DNA of 64,000 nt from Hyaloscypha bicolor E (taxonomy: Eukaryota > Ascomycota > Leotiomycetes > Helotiales > Hyaloscyphaceae). The DNA lies in assembly GCF_002865645.1 (NCBI RefSeq), contig NW_020194638.1:558001-622000 (forward strand). The letters run 5' to 3'. This document shows positions 1-12,600 of the stretch, one piece after another (the first letter of the stretch is position 1; every line of letters begins with the position of its first letter). The position numbers and the translations under genes are program-made. Below the pieces are notes generated by a model, which did not search any database, was not told the origin of the DNA, and saw nothing but the letters and a program-made list of their open reading frames with translations.

Positions 1-297
1 TTTTAGATAAAGCTTATAATTAGAATTATATAAGTAATTAGAATTATATAAATTATATAGAATTATATTTCCTAATTAAATAAAGGGCTTTATATATTTA
101 ACTAAATACTAGAGAATATATAAAGAAATATTTCTAGCTTTAGAAAGAAGTATTAATTAGTTTTTTATTAGAATTAATTCTTGGAATTAGTTATATTTAT
201 AAGTATTATTTTATAATTTATTTATTTTAATTATTTATATATTATTTTACTATTATATATCTTATAATTATTATGAAATAATATTTTATTTTATTTT
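1..297. other. AT-rich gene-free flank
   Basis: Almost pure A/T sequence lying outside the left LTR of copia A1. I see no open frame, repeat unit or RNA gene. It resembles the other very old, RIP-saturated background stretches of this window. Confidence 0.6.
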
Positions 298-610
298 TAT
301 TAGTTTACTAGTAATATATAATACTATTATATAGGTATAGAAGTACTATTTATATATAATTAGTAAAGTTATTATTATTTAGAAGTAGGGATTACAGATT
401 ATAGTATTAATATATGATCCCTAAATCTGCTAAGCCTAAAAGGGTCTAGTTTACTAGTCGAATTACTAATAGAACGCGAGATTACATAACCATATCCCGT
501 ATCTCATGTCTTATTACCTATATCCTATTACCCATATCCCATTACTCATATCCCGTGTCCCGTATCCCGTAACTACACACGTGACTCCTAAAGGAATAGC
601 TATACTAATA
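298..610 (-). repeat. 3' LTR of copia A1
   Basis: This matches the family A LTR seen at 6439, 8617, 14724, 25413, 33489, 50131 and 56163. It holds the characteristic run of degenerate GGGATAC-like words (read here as tatcccgtatc on plus) and ends at ctatactaata. It is the downstream LTR because the element is coded on the minus strand. Confidence 0.9.
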
Positions 611-799
611 CTGGAAACTCTCTAAAAAACGCGAAAAATAGTATTTTCCTCTAATTATATATAAATTCCTTAATCCGGCCTAGTACCAGATTCCCAAATA
701 CTCTATATATCTATATTACTTCTGAGGTTTTGGTTACATACCAAAGGCCGTGGCCTTTTACACGTGACTTCCCTTCCTATAATATTCTCCTATCCTATA

Positions 800-3700
800 T
801 ATCTATTTCTTACCCTATTCGTATTTGACCTATTTCTTTATATCTAATTATATAGTATTTATATTAATTAGATACTTGAGGGCATTTATTAGCTTTGATT
901 TTATTATAGAATTAGCAGAATTCGATTCTTTCTTAATCTATTTAACTTCTATAATCTCTTATTATTTATATATCTAGTAGAGGCATATTATATTAATTAT
1001 TAGATACTTTTCTCGAGTAGTTCCTAATTTAATAAGGCATTTATATAATAACTTCGAATTCGTATAGACTACTAGTAATAGTTCTATTCCTAGTATTCTA
1101 TTAATTATAGATTTAACTAAAGCGCCTATATTAAAGCCATAAGCTATACTATAGAGTTTCGAAGCTAGAACACTTCTAGTAACTTTCTTGTATTTAGTAG
1201 AGAACTAGTAAATAATATTAGTATATCTAGTTCTATTTACTAGAACTAGAATATATCTAATTTGAGAAAAGAGATCTTTATTATTTATAAATAAAGTATT
1301 TATAAATAAAGTATTTATAAAAATAATTAAATATAAGAACTTCTTTATTAGCTTTATGAATTTTAGTTCTCTGGTAGTATTTTTAATTTACTATTAAACA
1401 CGCTTATTAAGTACCTTTATATTAGTTTCCGAGAGTTTAATAGCTTAAGTAATAATTAATAAGTTATATAAAGCTTCTAATTAATAGACTAATATAATAT
1501 ATACTTCTTTAGTATATTAGGTAATATATTAGTTCTTAATAAAGAAATCTTAATAAATAGTACCCCTATTACTTATAGTAATAGTATTCTTTATAGAAAT
1601 AGTTTAGAGGTTTTTATACTAGTATTCCTATATAAGAATAATTCTAGTAGTATCCGTATAAATAATATCTTTATTAAACTTGAGATTATAATTAGAAATA
1701 AGGTATTTATACTTCTTAGCTAAAAACTTAGCCTTATAGAGCTTTAGTTATTTTGCTTTTATAAAATCATTAGTTCTAATAAATAGAATATTATTAGTTT
1801 AAAAGCTAATAATTTCAAAGAATTACTTATTATAGAAGAGGTAAGGGTTATAAGTTAACTATTCTATAGAAAGCTCGTTAATATAATAGAAATAATAAGT
1901 TTTAAACTAGTAATTCCCGGCTTCTAGTATATTATATAGTAATTTTATAACTTTTAGAACCGAATTATTATTTAGATTTAGCTTTCTAGTAAGCTCTCGA
2001 GGTGAGTTAATATAAAAATTATAGTTAAGTAAGGTTATTAATTAGATATAAGCTTATAAGATATTATATAAATATAGTTCTATAGTATCTATTATTATAA
2101 TAGTAATAGTAAGAATAATTCTTTAGCTAATATATTAAATAGTAAGTAATTATATTAATATTATATATTTCTTACTATTATTATAAGCTTAATTAACTAG
2201 TCTCGACTTTTTAAACTCTCTCTTTATATTCTTGTTCTTAATCTTATTAATAAACCGGGAATTAAAGATATATACTTTTTTTAGTATCTGAAATCTGGAA
2301 GTAATCTCAAATATACCCTTTTCTAGAAAGCTAATAATTTTAATTTAGTAAGAGTTCTTATATAAGTTATTATCCTATAGGAATACTATAATATCTGAGT
2401 TCTTATAAGAGTATCCTCTATTATATTTTAGTGAAATAGCAGGAATAGTAAGAGAAATTATACCTGTATTACCTTTAGTATTACTATAGAGTTTGAGAAT
2501 AGGTTTAAGTTTAGGGCTATTAGTAATAACCTTAATATCCCCTATATAAAAAGGCTTTATAGAGATTAAGTAAAAGGTAATATTACTATATAATAGAGCT
2601 AGTATATAGTTCTTCCCATTAATAGCTACTAGCTTATATAGTCTATTCTAATTACTAGATTAACTAGTATTTTCTTTATATTATATAAGAATATCCGAAT
2701 TTAAAGAAAGTTTATAGATATTAGTAATACTAGAACTATTTCGGGTATTTAGGGCATTTATAATCTGGCGTCTAGCTTAAAGCTTCTGAATTTCTATTAT
2801 TACTTTCTTAAGTACTACTAATTACTATAATATAGTTAGTAATAGGGTATTATATTCGGTTATTTAAAATAAAGTACTATAAACCAAGAGAATTGAGATA
2901 ATACTATCGGGTCTAGCGGAATTATTAATGGCTTTAAAAGCTATTTAAAGTATAATATCCTTATTAATTTTATTAATTTTAGCTATAATAATAAGATAAG
3001 TATATTAAATCGGGCTATAGTAGTATTCTATAATTCCGACGGAACTATAAGCTTTTATAGGAATGATTTTAACCTTAGTTCCTATAGTATTTATAAGCTA
3101 AGTGAATTTCTTACTAATAAACTGCTTTCTGGTATCTGCTATAATCTAATTAAAAGAGCCTAAATAGGTATTAATCTAATACTACTTTAGGGCATCCTAA
3201 GTATATAATATACTAATATTTTAAAGCTATTAGCCGGCTTAATATTAAGTACCTTTATTAATAATATAAAGTATAGGCTTACTAGAAATATAGAAAATAT
3301 TAATAATAATAGAATAATTAAAGCTAATATTATTTGTTAGATTAAACTTGAATTATCCCGGTAATTATCTGAATTTCTAGTATTACTTATAGTATTTTAT
3401 AAGGTACTTAAGGGCCTCTATATTAATATTATAGCCTGCTTATTCTAATATGTTTCGGAGCTTACTAATAAATAAATAACAAAAATAGTAATATAAATAT
3501 TATAATTTGACCTTTATAAGAAAGCAGAAGTTATAAATAAAGAATTCAGAAATAAAGCTTTATAAAGTAGTATTCTAAAGCAGGAAAAAGTATTTAAAAT
3601 ATTATACTATAAGTATAAAGCATTTATTAGAAGTAATAAGATAATTAGTAAGATTATTAAAATAGATTCCTAGCTTATTTATATTAGCCAAGCTAAATAG

Positions 3701-5700
3701 AAATAAAGTCTTTATAAATATAATATAGAATTATACTTACTTAATTAGTATTTTTACTATTATAAATCTAATAGAGGATATAAATCTAATACTAAACTAG
3801 ATATTAACTTAATCTTTAGTAATTTTATTAAGTTTAATACTATTATTAGTTTACTATAAAGCTTGGAATTAGTTAGAACTAGTAGTTAAGAATCTAGAGA
3901 CTCTGGTATTAATATAATTCTATAAAAACAATAAATATTATATCTTAATATATTATTAATTATAAATATCTAGGTATTCTTTATTTATTTAGTAGACTCT
4001 AAGGTATAGTTTTTGCCTATTATCTAATATATAAGAGAAAGAAAAGTGAGGTTATTTATAAGAGTATTAGTTATGGAAATAATAAGAATAGAGGCTATAG
4101 AAGTAGCTAGGAAGCTCTTAATAGAAATAAAATAGGAATTAGAGTAATATTTCTTTCCTTTATTTATTTCTGCTAGTAAGGCTTTAAAAGTATTACTTAC
4201 TAGTTTATTCTTATTACTTTTATTATTCTCTTCTTTTTTAAATTTAGTAATATATTATATATAAGTACTACTAAAACATTTATTAAAGTTACGAGTATTT
4301 TAGGATCTAAATTAGTAAATATTTCTACTCTTAAATCAAGCTTTCTTAGCCTTTTATTTCTCTAGTATATATTTCTATAAGTAGTATTCGGGTCTTTTAT
4401 ATATGAAATATAACTTTAGAATATAATTATTATAATTACGGGGCTTAAAATAATTATTACGGGTTCTGAAGTTATGGCTAGGTTTATATTAATAATTTTT
4501 AAATAAATAGTAATTTGGAAGGTTTTAAGAATAGTATTATTAATTAGTAAAAAAGATATAGGTATTAATTTATTATTTCTTCTTATAGGTAATAATAAAT
4601 AATTAGAGCTTATTAATAAGCTAGCCGAGATTATTAGGAGAGTTCGAGACTATATATTAGTATACTAGTAAGCCTTAATAAGAAGTAATAATCTTATTAT
4701 ATAGGAATTTAGTATTTTATAAGGCAGAAATAAGGCTATACTATAATTTATATAAGTTATTAATTAGTATTTAAATAAGCTTAAATATTATCTTTTTAGG
4801 ATCCTTTATTATTATAGTTATTAAGGTAATAGTATTCTATTTATCTAAATTTCGATAATAGAAACCGGGGCCTTTAAAAAAGCTATAAATATTTATATAA
4901 GTTTTTTTTTATATATATGGCTCGAAAGTTAGTTATTATAGAAGTAATCTTATACTAGTTTCTTTAATATAGTAGGAAAAGCTCTTACTAGTACCTTTTC
5001 TAGAAGCTTTATATATTAGTAAATATTAAGAAAGATAGTAAGTTTATAATTAAAACTACTATTAGTTCTATTATACTTTTATATTTCGGAATATATCTTT
5101 ACTATTTCTCTAATAAGCTTCCTAGCAGAAATAATAAGTACTAATTAATAGTAGTTCGGGTTTAATAATAATACTAGTAATAATAAAAATAAAAGTAGTA
5201 AATAGCCTTAATTTAGAAAAGGTAAATAAATAGCTTAATTTCTCGACTAAAATTATCTAGTTCTCTTATATCTAGTTCTATCTAGAATAAGATAAACTAA
5301 TATAATAGGTCCCTAAAGAAGATCTATTCTAATTAGATTATTATTAATAATATTAGCTTTATTTTTTATATTTTTTATTTCTTTTCGGGTAAGATTAATA
5401 AAGAATTATATAATAATAAGGTTTTTATAATTCTATTTAATATAAATATTATTATAGTAAAGTTAGGTTTAAAGATTTTATATAAGTATATAATTAATTA
5501 GACTATATATTATAATATTAAAGTTTTTAAAGTTATTCTGGAATAGATCTTATAGATTATTATTACTCTTCTTATATAAGATATACTAATATATCTTAGT
5601 AGTTATATATTCCTAAAGTTTAGCCTTTATTATAGTTACTAGATTAATACTATTCTCTTATTTCTTAATTAGTTCTTTTCCCTTATTAGTATCTATACTA
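800..5700 (-). pseudogene. Copia A1 gag-pol polyprotein pseudogene
   Basis: Read on the minus strand this gives the fungal copia order: gag with a degraded zinc knuckle, aspartic protease, integrase, reverse transcriptase and RNase H ending in the copia NPADS(M/I)TK tail. The order is the same as in A2, where the motifs are clearer. Most interruptions are TAA/TAG at expected Gln or Trp codons, which is the RIP signature. In the family the product would form the virus-like particle and copy and integrate the element. Ends are approximate, because no intact start codon survives and the stop is inferred from alignment with A2 and A3. Confidence 0.85.
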
Positions 5701-5803
5701 AATTAAGTTTAGTTTCTCTCTAGTATATATATATAATTCGTAATAGGAGGGGTTTAAAGATAAGGTAGTTTATAGTAGGTTTATAGAAAGGATTTAATAA
5801 TAA

Positions 5804-5963
5804 AGATATCCAGATATCTGGTTTAGATACCTGGTTTAGATACTAGATATCTAGTTTAGATACCTGATTAAAATACCAGATACCTGGTTATTAAGATATT
5901 AGATACCTAGTAATTAAGATACTAGATATCTGGTTCAGATACCAGATACCCAGATATCTAGTA
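5804..5963. repeat. Degenerate minisatellite in the copia A1 5' untranslated region
   Basis: About ten variants of the word CCAGATA(C/T)CTGG or TTAGATACCTGG follow one another in roughly 12-20 bp steps. The words are nearly palindromic. The matching site is much shorter in A2 (about 9493-9545) and A3 (about 28275-28345) and is not seen in A4, so copy number varies within the family. Confidence 0.8.
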
Positions 5964-6438
5964 AAGTATTAAAGTAAATATTTTGCCCTTAAATATTTCG
6001 TCTATAATAAGAAATTTAGGAAGTAAAATATTATAATTCCGGAAGAATCTAAAGCTTAAAGAACTCGATTTAATAGTAAAATCAAAGTAGTAGTTAAAGA
6101 GCTTTAGGGATATATATAGGATATATATTCCGGAAAGAGGTTTCTATAAATATGGGTATTATATAAGTAGAAAAGATAGTTTCTAAGAAAGTAGGCTTAG
6201 GGCCAAAAGAAGTTAGTTTTAAAGAATAATAGAAATTAAATAAATAGATAATCAAATAGCTAATTACTTATTAATTAGTAAGAGCTAGATATTTTCTCTA
6301 TAGGCTACTAAATGCTTTTATAAAGTTAATAAGTAGTTCCCTCCTTTAATATAGAATAGACTAGATTTGTTTTAGACTACTAAATACTTTTAGAACTAAT
6401 CCAAAATCTTCTCTAATCTATATATATAAACTAATTAG

Positions 6439-6749
6439 TATTAATTTACTAGTAATATATAGTATTATTATATAGGTATAGAAGTACTATTTATATATAA
6501 TTAGTAAAGTTATTATTTAGAAGTAAGAATTATAATATTATAGTATTAATATATAATTCCTAAATTTACTAAGCCTAAAAGGATCTAGTTTACTAGTCGA
6601 GTTATTAATAGAATATAAGGTTATATAACTATATCCCGTATCTTATATCCTATTACCTATATTCTATTACCTATATCTTATTACTTATATCCCGTATCTC
6701 GTATTTCGTAACTATATATATAATTCCCAAAGAAATAGTTATACTAATA
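6439..6749 (-). repeat. 5' LTR of copia A1
   Basis: Family A LTR in the same orientation as 298-610, more strongly RIP-mutated. It is the promoter-side LTR of the minus-strand element. It ends at tatactaata and is followed at once by an 18-bp tandem array. Confidence 0.9.
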
Positions 6750-6843
6750 AATATAAATTAAATATTAAATATAAATTAAATATTAAATATAAATTAAATA
6801 TTAAATATAAATTAAATATTAAATATAAATTAAATATTAAATA
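6750..6843. repeat. 18-bp tandem repeat array
   Basis: About five head-to-tail copies of an AT-only unit (ataaattaaatattaaat) directly abut the outer end of the A1 5' LTR. No coding potential. The array may have arisen by slippage at the insertion junction, which would also explain why no target duplication is visible for A1. Confidence 0.85.
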
Positions 6844-7250
6844 GAAATGAATTTTAATATATAAGAGTAAAATTATATTATTAATTTATATATTATTATT
6901 AGTTATAATAGAAACCGAAATAAAAAAAGCTTTAATTTTAGTAATAAAGTTTATTTCTAAATTCGAAAAAGATATTATTAATATAATTATAAAATATAAA
7001 ATATAGAATATAATTATATAATCTTATATTCTATAAATAACTCGACTAGTAAATTAGATCTTATTAGGCTTAGTAAATTTAAAAATTATATATTAATACT
7101 ATAATCTATAATTTCTATTTCTAAATAATAACTTTACTAATTTAATATAACTAGTATTTTTATATCTATATAATAGTATTATATATTACTAGTAAACTAA
7201 TAAATATTTTAAAAAAATATTTAAATAAAATAATAAATAAAAACCAGAAA
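6844..7250 (+). repeat. Old family A LTR fragment (about 7010-7202) within AT-rich sequence
   Basis: From about 7010 to 7202 the sequence follows the 3' two-thirds of a family A LTR in plus coding orientation (ctcgactag..., gcttagtaaattta, tactagtaaactaata), far more degraded than the other copies. No internal element sequence adjoins it, so it is a solo LTR or truncated relic. The remainder is AT-rich with no gene. The last five bases, 7246-7250 (agaaa), are the target duplication of element B. Confidence 0.65.
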
Positions 7251-7362
7251 TATCATGTATTAATCTCATATAACCTATATTTACTTAGTTTACCGAGTAT
7301 ATCCGAGCTTTTAGCTCTCGAATATTAATATTATATTATATATACTAGTATTTAATATAATA
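7251..7362 (+). repeat. 5' LTR of element B (112 bp)
   Basis: Starts TATCATGTATTAATC and ends TATAATA, decayed from TG...CA. It matches 15346-15457 at nearly every position; the few differences are C/T or G/A. Confidence 0.88.
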
Positions 7363-7545
7363 AGTAATAGTAATGCCTTTAATTTGAGTTATTTAAGACC
7401 CGTTATAGTCTTATTTATTATTACCCTATTCTGCAAGCCCGTTATAGCCTGTCTAGCAGTCCGGTTTGACCTCTTAAGTGAGCCAGTCAATATTCATTAA
7501 ACCAGAATTATTAAAATTATCAAAATTATTAAAACCATTAATACC

Positions 7546-8616
7546 ATGGCCCCAAAAGCTTCTGCTATATTTAAAGGAAAGGCCCCTGAGCGCCAACTAA
7601 CGGTTTCTCCTATTCCAGAAAAAGCAGGCCCTACAGAATACTAGCTACTACTAACAGAGACCAAAACCCAGACTCTATAATATATGGATAATGGATTTAG
7701 CCGCTAGTAGCTAGAGACTATCTAATTAATAATTAATTCATTAATTACGAGAACCTTTGAGCTTAATCTAATACCAATAATCCAATTGGTATTAGAGGAT
7801 ATTCTGAATTAACAAGGGAGTATATCTCCTATTCCCGCTCCTGCTAGCGAATAGTAGCCCTCTCTCATACCACGTTAATAGCCTCCCCTACCTCTATTTC
7901 ACGAACCTTACGAATCCCACGAATCCTACAAATACCCTTTTACTATCCGCAAGTATTAAATCGAGCCCAAACTCGAATCCATTAGCCTATTTAATCCTCC
8001 TCTCTATATATACTTGCCTGAGTCTATAGGCTATAAGAGCAAATATCCTATTTACTATAATGTCTTTAGCTTTATTAATGCTTTATGCTTAAGTAAAGAG
8101 AATATCTATATAAATAGATAGTAGAAATACTATCTCTATAGCCCAGCCTTAATCTGGTAAACTATAGAGCTATTAGATATATAGAGACGTCTTTTAATAG
8201 AAGCCTCTCTAAATACCGTCTACTAAGCTCTTATTAATTAATTTAAGATACTTGCTTCTAGTACTCTAAATCAGATTAATAGAACCCATTTTATATACTA
8301 GTAAATACGTAATAGTATATATATTTCAGAATATCTGGCCACCTGCTTTTAATTAGCCCGGTATACCGATTTTATATCCGAATATTATATTATTTTGACT
8401 GCCTGAAATATACTTGATCCGCAGATTAAGCTAGCTCTTAATACTCCATTAATTGCTTTAATAAAAGCTTAATTAATTAGTAAGGCAAACGAGAAATAGG
8501 CGGCGATTTATAAGCTAGTTATATAATAGAAAGCTCCTGTATTTATAGCTCCGTTAATATTATTAAAACCTTTACCTATATTAAATCCAAAGCCCTCCGG
8601 TTCTTATATTAATTAA
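7546..8616 (+). pseudogene. Element B gag-like protein, 5' part (RIP-interrupted)
   Basis: From ATG at 7546 (N-terminus MAPKASAIFKGKAPERQL) one frame runs 357 codons to the A2 insertion point. Nearly all interruptions are TAA/TAG at likely Gln or Trp positions. The product is rich in Pro and Ser early on and helical later, as in retroelement capsid proteins, but I recognise no named domain. 8612-8616 is the attaa target duplication of A2; after excision the frame continues at 15029 without a shift. The gag call rests on position between LTRs, length and composition rather than on a motif. Confidence 0.65.
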
Positions 8617-8915
8617 TATTGGTATAGCTATTTCTTTGGGAGTTACGTATATAGTTACGAGATACGGGATACTTGATATGGGTAATGGGACATGGGCAAT
8701 GGGATATGGGATACGGGATATGGTTATGTGACCTCGCGTCCTATTAGTAACTCGACTAGTAGACTAGACCCCTTTAGGCTTAGCAGATTTAGGGATCACA
8801 TATTAATACTATAATACTGCGATTCCTACTTCTGAATAATAATAACTTTACTAACCTTATATAAATAGTATTCCACAAATATATAATAGTGCCATATATT
8901 ACTAATAAACCGATA
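8617..8915 (+). repeat. 5' LTR of copia A2
   Basis: Begins TATTGGTATAGC and ends AAACCGATA (ancestral TG...CA). It contains the family's run of degenerate GGGATA(C/T)/ATGGGTAAT words. Several CpG and CpA sites survive, so it is less mutated than most family A LTRs. Confidence 0.92.
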
Positions 8916-8965
8916 CTAATTAGTTTATATATATAGATTAGAGAATAGAATCTTTTGAGCTAAAG

Positions 8966-9150
8966 AAGTATCCGGTAGCCTATAGCAAAATTGAACTAGT
9001 CTATATTAAAGGGGGGAATTACCTATTAACTCTATAAAGTATCCGGTAGCCTAAGGGAGAAAACAGCTAGCTTTTGCCAAGAACTAATAATTACTCTATT
9101 AAAGAGAGGAATTACTTATTAACTCTATGAAGTATCCGGTAGCCTAAGGG
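8966..9150 (+). repeat. Direct repeats in the copia A2 leader
   Basis: The word AAGTATCCGGTAGCCTA occurs three times, starting at about 8966, 9037 and 9130 (spacings 71 and 93 bp), each in a similar context that includes gaattac(c/t)tattaactct. A1 and A3 carry fewer, more degraded copies. The repeats lie in the untranslated leader between the 5' LTR and gag; their role is unknown. Confidence 0.75.
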
Positions 9151-9639
9151 AAAAGACTCTAATTCTTACTAATTAATAAGCGGTTAGCCATTTGACTATC
9201 TATCTATTTAATTATCTACTATCCTTTAAAACTAACTTCTTTTGGCCCCAAGACTACTTTCTTGGAACCTATCTTTTCTACTTATATAATACCCGTATCT
9301 ATAGGATACTTTTTCCGGAATATATACTCTATATATACCCTTAAAGCTCTTTAACTACTACTTTGATTTTACTATTAAATCGAGTTCTTTAAGTTTTAGA
9401 TCCTCCCGGAATTATAATATTTTACTTCCTAAATTTCTTATTATAAACGAAATATCTAAAGGCAAAATATTTACTTTAATACCTATAATACCCTTAGGTA
9501 TCTGGGGTATTTGGTATCTAAACCAGGTAACTAGATACCTTTATTACCGAACCCTTTCTATAAACTTACTATAAACTACCTTACCTTTAAACCTCTCTTA
9601 CTATAAATCATATATATATTAAGAAGGGCTTGATTCTAG

Positions 9640-12600
9640 GAATTTGGTATAGCGGAACTATAGGATAGATATATATAAATAAAGAAGTAAAAAGGCAATA
9701 TTAACCTAATTATCTATAGTAATAAGGAAGTCCTAGATTACCTTAATACTAGACTATTCTAGTATAAGGTAAAGAAGTTAACTAATAATAATCTCTAGAA
9801 ATTATTTAAGGAGAATTTTAGTAATTTTGATCTTAAAGTACTTAATTATCTAGATTAATATATATTATATAAATTATAAGCTATTTTATAATATAGTAGT
9901 ATTTATATTAAATAAAATAATAAGGGACTTGCTATTATATAGTCCTTAGTTAATATTATTTAGGGAAAAAAGTAATATACCTGGATTATAGCTAATATTA
10001 TTACTACTAGACTAGACCTTAATACGGGCCCTATTATCTTATTATATATATTTCTTAATAATAGTATTATAAGAAATTAATAAACTAAACTAATTATTAC
10101 TTATATCTTTTTACTATCTATAATTACTTCTACTAATACTAGACCGCAGAAAGCTAGTAGTAACGGATTTCTACTACTTCTACTACTTTTACTACTTTTA
10201 AATAGCCCTTTAGCTAGCCCTCTTACTATAAAGCTAATTAGAGAAGTAGTAAAGATATATATTAAGGTATAGAAATATAATAGAACTAATAGTAGTTTTA
10301 ATTAAAAACTTACTATTTTCCTTAATATCTACTAATATATAGAGCTTCTATAAGAGATATTAATAAGAGCTTTTCCTACTATATTAAAAGAACTAATATA
10401 AGATTATTTTTATAATAACTAGCTCTCTTAATATATATATAAAAAGGCCTATATAAATATTTATAGTTTTTTTAAAGGCCCTGGTTTCTAATATTAAAAC
10501 TTAGACAAGTAAAATACTACTATAATAGTAATTATAATGGCTTAATATCCTAAAAAGACAATATTTGAGCTCGTCTAGTTACTAATTAATAACCTATATA
10601 AATTATAATATAGACTAGTACCTGCCCTATAAAATACTAAATTCCTATATAATAAGATTATTATTTCCTATTAAGGTATACTAGTATACTAATATATAGT
10701 CTCGGATTCTTTTCCTAATCTCGGCTAACTTATTAATAAGCTCTAATTATCTATTATTACCTATAAGAAGAAATAATAAATTAATACTAAGATCCTTTTT
10801 ACTAATTAATAATACTATTTTTAAAACCCTCCAAACTACTACCTATCCGGAAATTATTAATACGGACCTAGCCATAACTTCGGAACCCGTAATAACTATT
10901 CCAAGTCCCGTAACCGTAATAATTATATTCCGAAATCGTGTTTTATATATAAGAGACCCGAATACTACTTATAGAAGCATATACCAGAGAAATAAGAGGC
11001 TAAAAAGGCTTGATTCAAGAATAGAAATATTTACTAATTTAGATCCTAAAATACCCGTAACTTTAATAAATATTTTAGTAGTACTTATATATAGTATATT
11101 ACCGAATTTAAAGAAAAAGAAAATAATAAGAGTAGTAAGGACAAACTAGTAGGTAATGCTTTTAAAGCCTTATTAGCAGAAACGGATAAAAGAGAGAAAT
11201 ATTATTCTAATTCCTATTTTACTTTTATTAAAAGCTTTCTAGCTACTCCTATAGCCCCTACTTCTATTATTCCTATAACTAATACTCTTATAGATAACCT
11301 TATTTCCCTTTCTCTTATATACTAGATAATAGGCAAAAATTATATCTTAGAGCCTATTAAATAGATAGAAGATACCCAGATATTTATAATTAATAGTATA
11401 TTAAGATATAATACTTATTACTTTTATAGAATCGTAATTAATACCGGAGCCTCCAGATTCTTAACTACTAGTTCTAACTAATTCCAAGCTTTATAGCAGA
11501 CTAATAGTAGTATCTAACTTAATAAAATCACTAAAGGTCAAGTTAATATCTAGTTTAGTATTAGATCTATATCCTTTATTAGATCTATAATAGTAAGAAT
11601 ACTAATTAGGCAAGTATAATTCTATATTATATCTATAAAAACTCTATTTTTACTTAGTTTAGCTAATATAAATAAGCTAGAAGTCTATTTTAATAATCTT
11701 ACTAATTATCTTATTACTTTTAATAGATGCTTTATACCTGTAATATAATATTTTAAATACTTTTTCCTACTTTAGAATACTATTCTATAAAGCTTTATTT
11801 CTGAATTCTTTACTTATAATTCCTGCTTTCTTATAAAAGTCAAATTATAATATCTATATTACTATTTTAGTTATTTATCTATTAGTAAGCTTCGAAATAT
11901 ACTAGAATAAGCAGGCTATAATATTAATATAGAAGCCCTTAAATATCTTATAAAATACTATAAGTAATACCAGAAATTCGGATAATTACCGGGATAATTT
12001 AAGTTTAACCTAAGAGATAATATTAGCTTTAATTATTTTATTATTATTAATATTTTCTATATTTCCGGTAAGCCTATATTTTATATTATTAATAAAGGTA
12101 CTAGATATTAAGCCGGCTAATAGCTTTAAAATATTAGTATATTATATACTTGGGATACCCTAAAGTAGTATTAAATTAATACCTATTTAGGCCTTTCTAA
12201 TTAGATTATAGCAGATACCGGAAATCAGTTTACTAGTAAGGAGTTTACTTAGCTTGTAAATACTATAGGAACTAAGGTCAAAATTGTCCTTATAGAAGCT
12301 TATAGTTCCGTCGGAATTATAGAATACTACTATAGTCTGATTTAATATACTTATCTTATTATTATAGCCGAAATTAATGAAATTAATAAGAATACCGTAT
12401 TTCAAATGGCTTTTAAGGCTATTAATAATTTCGCTAGACCCGATAGTATTATTCTAACCCTTTTGGTTTATAGTACTTTACTCTAAATAACTGAATATAA
12501 TACCCTATTACTAACTATATTATAGTAATTAGTAGTATTTAAGAAGGCAATAGTAGAAATTTAGAAGCTTTAAGCTAGATACCAGATTATAAATACCCTA

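Larger units (their letters stand above)
298..6749 (-). mobile_element. Ty1/copia LTR retrotransposon, family A, copy A1 (RIP-degraded)
   Basis: Two direct LTR copies of about 312 bp bound an internal region whose minus strand carries a broken gag-PR-INT-RT-RNaseH frame collinear with A2 and A3. Family A LTRs read TG...CA in coding orientation, but here both ends have decayed to TA. The presumed flanking 5-mers (atttt on the left, aatat on the right) do not match, so the target duplication is lost or a boundary is altered. The element is non-functional: every domain contains RIP-type stops. Confidence 0.9.

Noticed and set aside
5804..5963. CRISPR-like array
   Set aside because: Units are adjoining and degenerate with no unique spacers, and they lie in a retrotransposon leader.
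12187..12405. 72-codon minus frame, with a near-identical one at 30971-31189
   Set aside because: Both are antisense to the same integrase segment of copia A2 and A3. Their similarity reflects the repeat, not a conserved gene.
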